Shown: piece by piece, positions 47,405-54,702 of the stretch
How the letters are laid out: every line of letters begins with the position of its first letter
Position numbering within the stretch: position 1 is the stretch's first letter
Source: Desulfuromusa sp.
Lineage (GTDB): Bacteria; Desulfobacterota; Desulfuromonadia; Desulfuromonadales; Geopsychrobacteraceae
Assembly (NCBI GenBank): GCA_016744595.1
Contig: JADGEB010000001.1
Span: 124,001-188,000 of the forward strand
DNA length: 64,000 bases
Direction of reading: 5' to 3'
Notes under the pieces: generated by a model
The model's input: only the letters and a program-made list of their open reading frames with translations
Database searches by the model: none
What the model was told of the DNA's origin: nothing
Program-made: the position numbers and the translations under genes

Positions 47405-47998
47405 TTAACCCTTCTGAAATAATATGGTACTGAACTCATCTAGTAATCGATTTTTAATTAGCTTACAGTCAAGTTTCTGATACTTTTGCCGTACATCAAA
47501 GTTATATTCCCAGAGGATACCTGAAAGAAGTAGCAGTGCACCAGGTTTTGCTTTAGCCACCAAATCTTCGGCCACGTCCAGCAGTATATCTCCATAAATG
47601 TTTGCCAAAATTAGGCTGAAATTGTTTTCTTCTAGTTGTTCAAGTGTTCCGCACAGATGGGTGATCTCATCATCTATCCCATTAATTCGACAGTTACGTT
47701 GAGCACTCAGAACGGCTTCTTTTTCTATGTCGACACACCAGGCATGACCTTGGTTCAATAGCAATGCTGCAATTGTAAGAATTGCTGTGCCACTACCAAG
47801 ATCAAGAATTTTTGAGTTTCCTTCAGCGGGTAGGGTTTCCAGTATTTCTAGGCAACTCTGAGTTGTTTCATGCTCTCCCGATCCAAATGCACCCCGATCC
47901 ATCAGGAGTTGAATCCGATCATTTTCAGGCAGTGAGATGTCGGGAGGAGCGATGGTAAATCGCTTGCCAATATCAAAGGGTATATAGTTGTCTCTCAT
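47405..47998 (-). CDS. Short PrmA-like protein methyltransferase
   Basis: 197 aa. The C-terminal methyltransferase part of ribosomal protein L11 methyltransferase is clear: FTIAPPD, DRGAFGSGEHETTQSCLEIL, SAM loop ILDLGSGTAILTIAA and active-site-like LILANIYGDILLDVA. The N-terminal substrate-recognition domain of PrmA (about 90 aa) is missing and ATG 47998 has no upstream continuation. It may be a PrmA paralogue with another target or a stand-alone catalytic domain. It converges with the cyclase gene and lies downstream of the AEC transporter. Confidence 0.78.
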   Translation of the reverse strand: MRDNYIPFDIGKRFTIAPPDISLPENDRIQLLMDRGAFGSGEHETTQSCLEILETLPAEGNSKILDLGSGTAILTIAALLLNQGHAWCVDIEKEAVLSAQRNCRINGIDDEITHLCGTLEQLEENNFSLILANIYGDILLDVAEDLVAKAKPGALLLLSGILWEYNFDVRQKYQKLDCKLIKNRLLDEFSTILFQKG

Positions 47999-48019
47999 CG
48001 CTCTATCATAGATCAGTTG

Positions 48020-48964
48020 TTATAGAAGTCCGGTACCTTTAAATATTAAAAGTAAAATAGTGTAGCTGAAAGCTGATGCAAGGGTGGATAGCATAACGAT
48101 AGATCCAGCCAAGTCGGCATCACCTTTCATTTGTTGTGCCATTATATATGTTGCTGTTGCAGCAGGTGTCCCCGCTATTAAAATCCCAATACCCAGATCT
48201 GAGCCAGAAACTCCAAGAGGAACAAGTAGTACTAACGCCAATACTGGTAACAGTACAAGTTTAATTGTGCTGGCTAGTCCGGCAAGTTTTAGATCACCCT
48301 TTAGTCGTTCAAGAGAAAACCCTCCACCAATGGCGAGAAGTGCAAGGGGCAATGCCAACCCAGTTGTAATATTAATGGATCGATCAATGATCAATGGAAT
48401 TGGCAGGCTCCAAAAGCTCCAAATAATACCAAGAAAGGAAGCGATAATCAGTGGGTTAAGGATGGTTTGTGCAACCAAATTAGGAGTTTTTTCTCCATCT
48501 CTTCCGTGATGGGGCAAAAGTAAAGCGAGAATTGCAAACAGGTTCAAGACTGGGACTAAAAATCCCATCAAGATGCCAGCTTTGGTTAGTCCTTCCTCTC
48601 CGTAGGCATTCAAACAGATCGCCAACCCAATATATGCCAAGTTGCCACGGAATGCTCCTTGGCAAAAACTGCCACGGATTGCTGCTGCATATTGGCGTTT
48701 TCCGGTATAGAAATAAGAAAGCGCAAACCCGATCACGATTACCAAGGTTGATCCGATGACCAAGGATCCATTAAAGAAACTGGAAAAATCAGCTTTGCCA
48801 ATTTTATAAAAAAGAAGAAGGGGAAGAAAAACCACATAGACTAAGCGGTTTGTCTGTTGAACAAAAGCTTCATCAAAGAGTCTGAATTGCTTAAGTAACG
48901 TTCCTAATCCAATAACCAGAAAAATCGGAAAAACAATAGTGATAGTTTCAGTAAACAGTTGCAT
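48020..48964 (-). CDS. AEC-family (auxin efflux carrier-like) transporter
   Basis: 314 aa from ATG 48964, preceded by GGAGGA; nine further 5' codons are unsupported. About ten TM helices. Family blocks: FPIFLVIGLGTLLKQFRLF at the N-terminus, QGAFRGNLAYIGLAI, GLALPLALLAIGGGFS and AGTPAATATYIMAQQMKGD in the second half. AEC carriers transport small organic anions such as malonate or malate; the substrate cannot be told from sequence. Confidence 0.9.
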   Translation of the reverse strand: MQLFTETITIVFPIFLVIGLGTLLKQFRLFDEAFVQQTNRLVYVVFLPLLLFYKIGKADFSSFFNGSLVIGSTLVIVIGFALSYFYTGKRQYAAAIRGSFCQGAFRGNLAYIGLAICLNAYGEEGLTKAGILMGFLVPVLNLFAILALLLPHHGRDGEKTPNLVAQTILNPLIIASFLGIIWSFWSLPIPLIIDRSINITTGLALPLALLAIGGGFSLERLKGDLKLAGLASTIKLVLLPVLALVLLVPLGVSGSDLGIGILIAGTPAATATYIMAQQMKGDADLAGSIVMLSTLASAFSYTILLLIFKGTGLL

Positions 48965-49025
48965 TATTCCTCCACAAGAGCTCTGCAGCATAGCTCAGAT
49001 GGAAATGACTGTCTATTCTATTGGC

Positions 49026-49060
49026 AAAAGAGATGCCCTCATCTAGAGGCCATCTCTTTT
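49026..49060. terminator. Terminator hairpin downstream of the small secreted-protein gene
   Basis: AAAAGAGATGCC pairs with GGCCATCTCTTTT (one bulged base) around a 10-nt loop. T-run sides on both strands. It lies 53 bp past the stop of the 49114-49302 gene. Confidence 0.7.
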
Positions 49061-49113
49061 GTGGTTACTGATAGATATTTTATTGTGATTCAGTTGATAT
49101 TTATTTCATCAAA

Positions 49114-49302
49114 TTATGCTTGATCACTATACTCACCAATACCTAATTCTCTGTCGTCGAGACGAGGGCTACTATTGTGAGTTACTTCATTGTATTCACC
49201 GATTCCAAGTTCCATGTCAGTGATATGTGTTGCGACAGCTGCGAAAAGAGAAGTTACTGCAAAAATACTGGCTATTGCGATTGATGTCGTTTGTTTTTTC
49301 AT
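49114..49302 (-). CDS. Small secreted protein with two ELGIGEY repeats
   Basis: 62 aa, ATG 49302 behind AAGGAG. Signal peptide KKQTTSIAIASIFAVTSLFA with cleavage likely near AAVA/T. The mature peptide of about 38 residues contains the same block twice, DMELGIGEYNEV and DDRELGIGEYSD. I do not recognise a family. The own ribosome site, terminator and a sigma-54-like promoter argue that it is a real gene. It lies head-to-head with a histidine kinase/sigma-54 activator pair that may control it. Confidence 0.75.
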   Translation of the reverse strand: MKKQTTSIAIASIFAVTSLFAAVATHITDMELGIGEYNEVTHNSSPRLDDRELGIGEYSDQA

Positions 49303-49369
49303 GATGAGCTCCTTGGTTTGAATGAGGGTTTACTTTGAATTCTTGTTCGTCACTCTTGCTAATCTATAT

Positions 49370-49386
49370 ATCAACCATTGTGCCAA
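49370..49386 (-). promoter_or_regulatory. Candidate sigma-54 promoter of the ELGIGEY gene (imperfect -12)
   Basis: On the minus strand TTGGCACAATGGTTGAT has a perfect -24 element (TTGGCAC) and, with the right spacing, TTGA instead of TTGC at -12. The predicted start would leave a leader of about 58 nt. An imperfect palindrome TTGTAGTCGACAA lies upstream at 49420-49432. Confidence 0.4.
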
Positions 49387-49532
49387 CTTTTAATTCTAAT
49401 AAAAACGAGTGGTTGTGTCTTGTAGTCGACAATATAGCTGCTTTAGTGTAGAATATTCAACATTTGAGGTGTGGATTATTGACTATTTTTGTTATATATA
49501 GACATCGTATTATTTTTCAGAATTGAGATTCT

Positions 49533-50681
49533 ATGAGGCACCCAAATAGGGACAGGTTGAAAGTTGTCATCATTCTACTCTTTGTATTCGTGTTGGCTTT
49601 TTTTCACTATCTGACAGGTATTGAAAATACTCCTTATTATGGATTTTATTGTCGACTCTATTATTTGCCGATTGTTCTTGCGGGTCTGTGGTTTTGCCTG
49701 CGTGGCGGTATTGCTGTGGCTGTGCTGGTCTCTTTCCTATTTGCTCCACATATTTTATTAAACTTTGGACAACCCGAAGTCATTCCCTTAGAGCATTATT
49801 TAGAAATCTTGTTATTTAATCTTACAGGAGCCCTGACTGGATTTTTATCTTCACGAATCCATTTTCAGAGTACGCGTGCCGAAAAAAATATGCAGCAGCT
49901 TTCAGAGAGCTTCACCAAGCTGAGAGAACAAGCTAACCTTATTGTTGAAATTGAAGATCAACTCCGTCAGGCGGATCGATTAACGGCACTTGGGGAATTG
50001 TCAGCTGGAATGGCGCATGAAATACGTAATCCTTTGGGTTCTATTCGCGGGACAGCAGAAATTCTACGTGATGCACTACCTGACAACACTAAATATACGG
50101 AGTTCAGTCAGATCTTGATCAAGGAGGTCGATCGATTAAATCGGGTCGTTGAGAATTTTTTAAATTTTGCTCGCCCGACATCCAACGAACAACATGATTT
50201 TAAGCCTAATGAAGTTTTACATGAAGTTCTGCAACTCTGCCGTCAACAGATCACAAAAGACAAGATCAAGATTCACTGGCAGGAGACCTCTCTGCCTGCA
50301 GCGGTGGGTGATGCCGCTCAATTCAAGCAGGTATTTCTTAATCTTATTCTTAATGCGTTGCAGGCCATGTCATCAGGTGGGGAGCTCTGGATCGAAGCAA
50401 AAGTGAACCTGGAGAAGCAAATTGTTTTGATATTCAGAGATAATGGTGCGGGTATCCCACCTGAAGATATGGATCGAATTTTTAATCCCTTTTTTACCAC
50501 TAAATCTAAAGGAACCGGACTTGGATTGGCCATCACCTACAGAATTGTACAGAATCATTGTGGCCAGATTAGTGTTGGAAATACATCAGAAGGTGGCGCT
50601 GAGTTTACCATGATTTTAAAACCGGCAGATTATCCTTGTGAAAATGGAGAAGAGAATGGCTCAACAGATTTTGCTGATTGA
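49533..50681 (+). CDS. NtrB-type membrane histidine kinase
   Basis: 382 aa. Three or four TM helices in the first 105 residues with a YGFYCRLYYLPIVLAGLWF stretch (DUF4118/MASE-like sensor), a coiled coil (about 110-150), HisKA with LSAGMAHEIRNPLGSIRGTA (His about 163) and HATPase_c with NLILNALQAM, IFRDNGAGIPPEDM and GTGLGLAITYRIV. Its last 26 bp overlap the start of the response-regulator gene, so the pair is co-expressed. The sensor sits within the membrane and the signal is unknown. Confidence 0.92.
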   Translation: MRHPNRDRLKVVIILLFVFVLAFFHYLTGIENTPYYGFYCRLYYLPIVLAGLWFCLRGGIAVAVLVSFLFAPHILLNFGQPEVIPLEHYLEILLFNLTGALTGFLSSRIHFQSTRAEKNMQQLSESFTKLREQANLIVEIEDQLRQADRLTALGELSAGMAHEIRNPLGSIRGTAEILRDALPDNTKYTEFSQILIKEVDRLNRVVENFLNFARPTSNEQHDFKPNEVLHEVLQLCRQQITKDKIKIHWQETSLPAAVGDAAQFKQVFLNLILNALQAMSSGGELWIEAKVNLEKQIVLIFRDNGAGIPPEDMDRIFNPFFTTKSKGTGLGLAITYRIVQNHCGQISVGNTSEGGAEFTMILKPADYPCENGEENGSTDFAD

Positions 50682-52005
50682 TGACGATGCTTCCCTCCGC
50701 AGAGTAACAGAGTTTAGTCTGCAAGAAGCTGGCTATCATGTTTTGACCGCCAGCAATGGGACTGAAGGTCTTACGTTGTTTAAGCGTTTTCGGCCGCCAT
50801 TAGTGATAACAGATGTTCAAATGCCGGAAATGAGTGGTTATGAGGTTCTCGATGCAGTGTTGAAGTTGGAACCTCAGGCGTTGGTGATTATTGTGACTGC
50901 TTTTAGTACTGTTGCACAAGCAGTTGAAGCGATGAAAGTTGGTGCATATGATTACTTGGCTAAACCGTTTAGTCGCGACCAGCTGAGTTTGACTGTTGCC
51001 AAAGCTTTTGAATATTGTAACTTACGCAAGGAAAACACACAGTTAAAAGACGCTCTTTCAGGACAGCTTGATCGCGAGCAGATCATTGGTGAATCGAGAG
51101 CGATGAAACAACTTTTGCAACGGGTAGAAAAGGTTGCTTCCAGTCAGGCTTTTGTGTTGATTGGTGGTGAAAGTGGTACCGGAAAAGAGGTAGTAGCCAA
51201 AGCTCTCCATCGGGGTTCTGAACGGAGTAAAGGGCCATTTGTCACGGTTAATTGTGCCGCGATTCCCAAAGATTTGATTGAAAGTGAACTGTTTGGCCAT
51301 CTTAAAGGATCTTTTACCGGTGCTATCAAAGATAGAAAGGGAAAGTTTGCTCTTGCGGATGGGGGAACCTTGTTTCTTGATGAAATAGGTGAATTACCTC
51401 TTGATCTACAACCAAAACTGCTGCGTTCGTTGCAGGAACAGCAGATTGAACCCGTTGGTGGTGTGACTGAGCAAGTTGATGTCAGGGTCATAGCGGCAAC
51501 TAATCGCAACCTTGAAGAAGCAATGCAAGCGGGAACCTTCCGGGAAGATTTGTATTATCGATTAGCTGTTGTTCCGATAGAAATTCCGCCACTCAGGGAG
51601 AGGAAAGATGATATCCCCTTGTTGCTCAATTTTTTCTTGCGCAAGCAACAGGCAGGAACTGATGTGCGTTTTTCCGATCAAGTTCTGACTTATTTGAAAA
51701 AATATAGTTGGCCTGGAAATGTTCGAGAATTGGAAAATGTTGTTGAACAAATGCTGATTCTGAGAAGTTCGGATACTTTGGAACTTTTCGATCTGCCGGA
51801 AAGAATAGGTCGTCCTACGGCAAAAAATGTCGGGGTTCTTAATCTCCCAGATGAAGGATATTCGTTGGAACTTCTTGAACAGGAAGCAGTTCAGGAGGCG
51901 CTCAAGCGCTGCAACGGTAACAAAAGTAAGGCTGCTGCATTCCTTCAAATTCCACGGCATACGTTGCTCTATCGTTTAGAAAAGTATAATATCCAGACCT
52001 TTTAG
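50656..52005 (+). CDS. Sigma-54-dependent response regulator (NtrC family)
   Basis: 449 aa from ATG 50656 (GGAG 6 nt upstream). Receiver (LLIDDDAS, phospho-Asp in VITDVQMPEMSGYEV, Lys in YLAKPFS), AAA+ with Walker A GGESGTGKEVVAKALH and Walker B GGTLFLDEIGELPL, and a Fis-type C-terminal helix-turn-helix (EALKRCNGNKSKAAAFLQIP). The sigma-54 contact loop is GSFTGA rather than GAFTGA, a substitution seen in some active members. It should activate sigma-54 promoters, possibly the one at 49370-49386. The protease gene follows after 12 bp. Confidence 0.95.
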   Translation: MAQQILLIDDDASLRRVTEFSLQEAGYHVLTASNGTEGLTLFKRFRPPLVITDVQMPEMSGYEVLDAVLKLEPQALVIIVTAFSTVAQAVEAMKVGAYDYLAKPFSRDQLSLTVAKAFEYCNLRKENTQLKDALSGQLDREQIIGESRAMKQLLQRVEKVASSQAFVLIGGESGTGKEVVAKALHRGSERSKGPFVTVNCAAIPKDLIESELFGHLKGSFTGAIKDRKGKFALADGGTLFLDEIGELPLDLQPKLLRSLQEQQIEPVGGVTEQVDVRVIAATNRNLEEAMQAGTFREDLYYRLAVVPIEIPPLRERKDDIPLLLNFFLRKQQAGTDVRFSDQVLTYLKKYSWPGNVRELENVVEQMLILRSSDTLELFDLPERIGRPTAKNVGVLNLPDEGYSLELLEQEAVQEALKRCNGNKSKAAAFLQIPRHTLLYRLEKYNIQTF

Positions 52006-52017
52006 GATGCTGTTATT

Positions 52018-53328
52018 ATGATTGTTTTTCGATTTTTTTTCTTGTTGATGTTTTTAGTTCTTATCTCTCAGGGTAGTTTTGCGGCAGAGAGGCGAACACC
52101 GATTGTTGATGCGGTTGCCAAGGCACGCGATGCCGTTGTTAATATCCGTACTGAAGAGCTGGTTCAACGGCGAAATAGTCCTTTTTTTGGTTTTGGGGAT
52201 TCAATTTTTGAGCAGTTTTTCCAGGGTATGTTACCAACACGTAGTTATAAGACCCAATCCCTTGGATCTGGGGTTGTGATAGATTCAGAAGGGCATATTC
52301 TGACCAATGCTCATGTCGTCGATAAAGCTTCGAAAATATATATTGCTCTGTCAGATAAGCAGCTTGAGTTGGAAGCAGAGCTGATCGGTAAAGATAATAA
52401 GATTGATTTAGCAATTCTAAAAATCGTTGAACCCGGAGAATATCCCTTTTTGCCACCAGCCCGATCCGATGACCTGATGCTAGGAGAAACGATTATTGCT
52501 ATTGGCAATCCTCTTGGTCTAGGCCACTCGATTACTACCGGGATTGTCAGCTCTTTGAAGCGACGCATACAGATTGATCAACAGTCATCTTCGATATTTA
52601 TTCAGTCTGATGCTCTGATTAATCCGGGCAATTCTGGTGGCCCTTTGATTAATATCAATGGCGAACTGATTGGAATCAATACCGCTATTGCAAGACAGGC
52701 ACAGGGAATTGGCTTTTCTGTACCAATTAACACCGCTAAGCGTGTCCTTGGTGACCTGATCGATTATGGTCGGGTGCGACGTGGTTTTCTTGGCGTTCTT
52801 GTCGGGGAGGTCAGCCCTTCGTTTGTCCGTTCTTTTGGGGGTGGTGGAGTGCTGATCGAGGAAGTCCAATCTCAGTCTCCTGCCCAACAATCGGGATTAT
52901 CTGAAGCGGATGTTGTTTTGTCTATTGATAGTATTCCGGTTTCTTCACCAGAGCACTATCATTCATTGTTGCAAAGTTACACGCCGGGAGATAGCCTCAA
53001 TTTTACGGTATTACGTGGGCTGCAACAGTTGAAAAAAACGGCGGTACTATCGCCATTGCCGGAAGGATATGAATTGGCATATACTCGCCGGGTTTTTGGT
53101 TTTGAACTTCGGCAGAACAAAAATGGTCTAGTGATTGATAAGGTTATTGATGATTCTGCTGCCAAGCGGGTTGGAGTCAAGCGCGGTGATCAGATTGTTA
53201 AAGTCGAAGATGTCAAAGTTGAAACAATGTCTGAGTATGAACAAGCTATTGAGTATCGCCTCGGTCGTCGACCACTGACTTTTACTGTGGTGAGAGATAA
53301 TGTTGGTTATTTGATTGAATTGCCTTAA
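52018..53328 (+). CDS. HtrA/Deg-family periplasmic serine protease with two PDZ domains
   Basis: 436 aa with signal peptide (FRFFFLLMFLVLISQGSFAA). Trypsin-like domain with catalytic triad: His in ILTNAHVVD (about 99), Asp in KIDLAILKI (about 129), Ser in NPGNSGGPLININGE (about 206). Two PDZ domains follow (about 260-340 and 355-436, the second with KNGLVIDKVIDDSAAKRVGV). It degrades or refolds damaged envelope proteins. It begins 12 bp after the NtrC-type gene and may share its transcript, which hints at an envelope-stress role for the pair. Confidence 0.94.
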   Translation: MIVFRFFFLLMFLVLISQGSFAAERRTPIVDAVAKARDAVVNIRTEELVQRRNSPFFGFGDSIFEQFFQGMLPTRSYKTQSLGSGVVIDSEGHILTNAHVVDKASKIYIALSDKQLELEAELIGKDNKIDLAILKIVEPGEYPFLPPARSDDLMLGETIIAIGNPLGLGHSITTGIVSSLKRRIQIDQQSSSIFIQSDALINPGNSGGPLININGELIGINTAIARQAQGIGFSVPINTAKRVLGDLIDYGRVRRGFLGVLVGEVSPSFVRSFGGGGVLIEEVQSQSPAQQSGLSEADVVLSIDSIPVSSPEHYHSLLQSYTPGDSLNFTVLRGLQQLKKTAVLSPLPEGYELAYTRRVFGFELRQNKNGLVIDKVIDDSAAKRVGVKRGDQIVKVEDVKVETMSEYEQAIEYRLGRRPLTFTVVRDNVGYLIELP

Positions 53329-53338
53329 AGGAATGAAG

Positions 53339-53878
53339 ATGAATCAGTTTAGAATGGTAAAGTTAGGCGTTGTATTTCTCCTTACAGTTTTATTATTGAC
53401 TAGTTGTGATAATTCTATATCAGAGCCACAGGTTTCCAAGCAGGTCGGTTCGGTTGAAAATGTCGCTCCTGATTTTACTTTAACTGATATGAACGGGCAG
53501 CAAGTCAGCTTATCTCAATTTCGTGGCAAAGTTGTTATTCTCAATTTCTGGGCAACCTGGTGCCCGCCCTGTCGGGAAGAGATGCCTTCAATGGAACAAC
53601 TTTATCGAGATTATAAAGATAAGGGGCTAGTTATGTTGGCAGTCAACGTAGAAGAAAATGGTAAAAAGGCTGTGGAGAAGTTTTTGAAAAAAAATCCACA
53701 CAGCTTTCCAATTCTTCTTGATACTGAAAATGTTGCCCAGAACACCTATGGTGTCTTCCGTTTTCCTGAAAGTTTTATTATTGATCAGAACGGGTTTGTG
53801 GTCGAAAAAATTATTGGTGGGCGTGATTGGACCTCAGGTCAAACATTTAAGATAATTAAGTTTTTGCTGAACGGGTGA
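53339..53878 (+). CDS. TlpA/ResA-type thioredoxin lipoprotein
   Basis: 179 aa from ATG 53339 (AAAGGA 6 nt upstream). Lipoprotein signal with lipobox LLTSC near residue 20, then a thioredoxin fold: APDFTLTDMNGQQVSLSQFR, active site NFWATWCPPCREEM (CxxC), and FRFPESFIIDQNG with the cis-Pro region. Such membrane-tethered oxidoreductases reduce periplasmic disulfides, often for cytochrome c maturation. 10 bp after the HtrA gene, so probably the same operon. Confidence 0.9.
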   Translation: MNQFRMVKLGVVFLLTVLLLTSCDNSISEPQVSKQVGSVENVAPDFTLTDMNGQQVSLSQFRGKVVILNFWATWCPPCREEMPSMEQLYRDYKDKGLVMLAVNVEENGKKAVEKFLKKNPHSFPILLDTENVAQNTYGVFRFPESFIIDQNGFVVEKIIGGRDWTSGQTFKIIKFLLNG

Positions 53879-54197
53879 TAATATTTCTGAAGTTGTTCTG
53901 GATGTTGGCACTGACGTCACAATCTGGATAGCATTTACTTCTTGTTGCCCCCTCTGTCGGATCAATATTGGCTGCTATGCTGGCAATTGCTGCAGGTAGT
54001 TCAGATAGGGGTTGATAACGACATGCTCTTGTTGGCTAGCTGTTCTACGGGACTCGGTCTGCTATTTTTTAGCTCCGGGTTCTTGTTTTATTCCTTTCTT
54101 GGATTGATTGATAGTTTCAAAAAGCATATCCATACCGGTTCTATCTGCAACTTACACCGATTTCTCCTTGATCTTTCTTTCTCCATCCTTTAGCTTC
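53879..54197. other. Gene-poor gap before fur; possible decayed small ORF on the minus strand
   Basis: No well-supported gene. On the minus strand a frame from ATG about 54237 reads MQTSAQDIENDIQKLKDGER, meets a TAA after 27 codons, and continues in the same frame with DRTGMDMLFETINQSKKGI to a TAG. The residue use looks protein-like, so this may be a small gene broken by a stop codon. There is no ribosome site and it overlaps the fur start, so I do not call it. Confidence 0.25.
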
Positions 54198-54212
54198 TGA
54201 ATGTCATTTTCA
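54198..54212 (+). promoter_or_regulatory. Candidate Fur box upstream of fur-feoB
   Basis: TGAATGTCATTTTCA is an inverted repeat of the 7-1-7 Fur type (TGAxAAT-n-ATTxTCA), with most symmetrical positions matching. It ends 21 bp before the fur start, compatible with autoregulation. Confidence 0.35.
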
Positions 54213-54233
54213 ATATCCTGAGCGGAGGTTTGC

Positions 54234-54671
54234 ATGATGGATCGGATTTCTGTATTTAACGAATATGTACGTCGTAAGGGGCTGAAAAATACTAACCAGA
54301 GAATGGTCATTCTCGAAACATTTCTAGGGTCAAAATCCCATTATTCCACCGAAGATCTTTACATGAAACTTCGTAAGGAGTATCCCAAAATTGGCTATGC
54401 AACAGTTCATCGAACTCTGAAGTTATTTGCTGAATGTGGAATTGCCATTGAACTGAATTTTGGCGATGGACAAACCCGCTTTGAACCCTTGATCGCCGAT
54501 CAACATCATGATCATTTGGTTTGTACAAGCTGTGGTCTGATTGTCGAATTCACAGAAACCCGCATAGAAAGACTTCAAGAGCAGATTGCTTCTCAGTATA
54601 ATTTTAAAATTGAAAGACATCGCCATGAACTGTATGGCCTTTGTTCCGATTGTGCCAAAAAACAGGGTTAG
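54234..54671 (+). CDS. fur: Fur-family metal-responsive regulator
   Basis: 145 aa, GGAGG ahead of ATG 54234 (a second ATG follows at once). N-terminal winged helix with KNTNQRMVILETFL and YATVHRTLKLFAECG (the usual YRTL is HRTL). The metal-binding dimerisation domain has the HHDHLVCTSCGLIVEF block (HHDH and CxxC) and a second LCSDC near the C-terminus for structural zinc. In front of feoB, so iron sensing (Fur) rather than zinc or peroxide sensing is the best guess. feoB follows 31 bp later. Confidence 0.9.
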   Translation: MMDRISVFNEYVRRKGLKNTNQRMVILETFLGSKSHYSTEDLYMKLRKEYPKIGYATVHRTLKLFAECGIAIELNFGDGQTRFEPLIADQHHDHLVCTSCGLIVEFTETRIERLQEQIASQYNFKIERHRHELYGLCSDCAKKQG

Positions 54672-54702
54672 ATCCTCCTATTGTCAGAAAGCTTAAAGTT
54701 TT

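Noticed and set aside
47370-47415. AAGGGTT/AACCCTT pairing as a terminator between the converging cyclase and PrmA-like genes
   Set aside because: Only 7 bp with a loop of over 20 nt and no clear T-run.
53942-54193. 83-codon plus-strand hydrophobic frame before fur
   Set aside because: No ribosome site, low-complexity Leu/Ser content and no family; better explained as non-coding.
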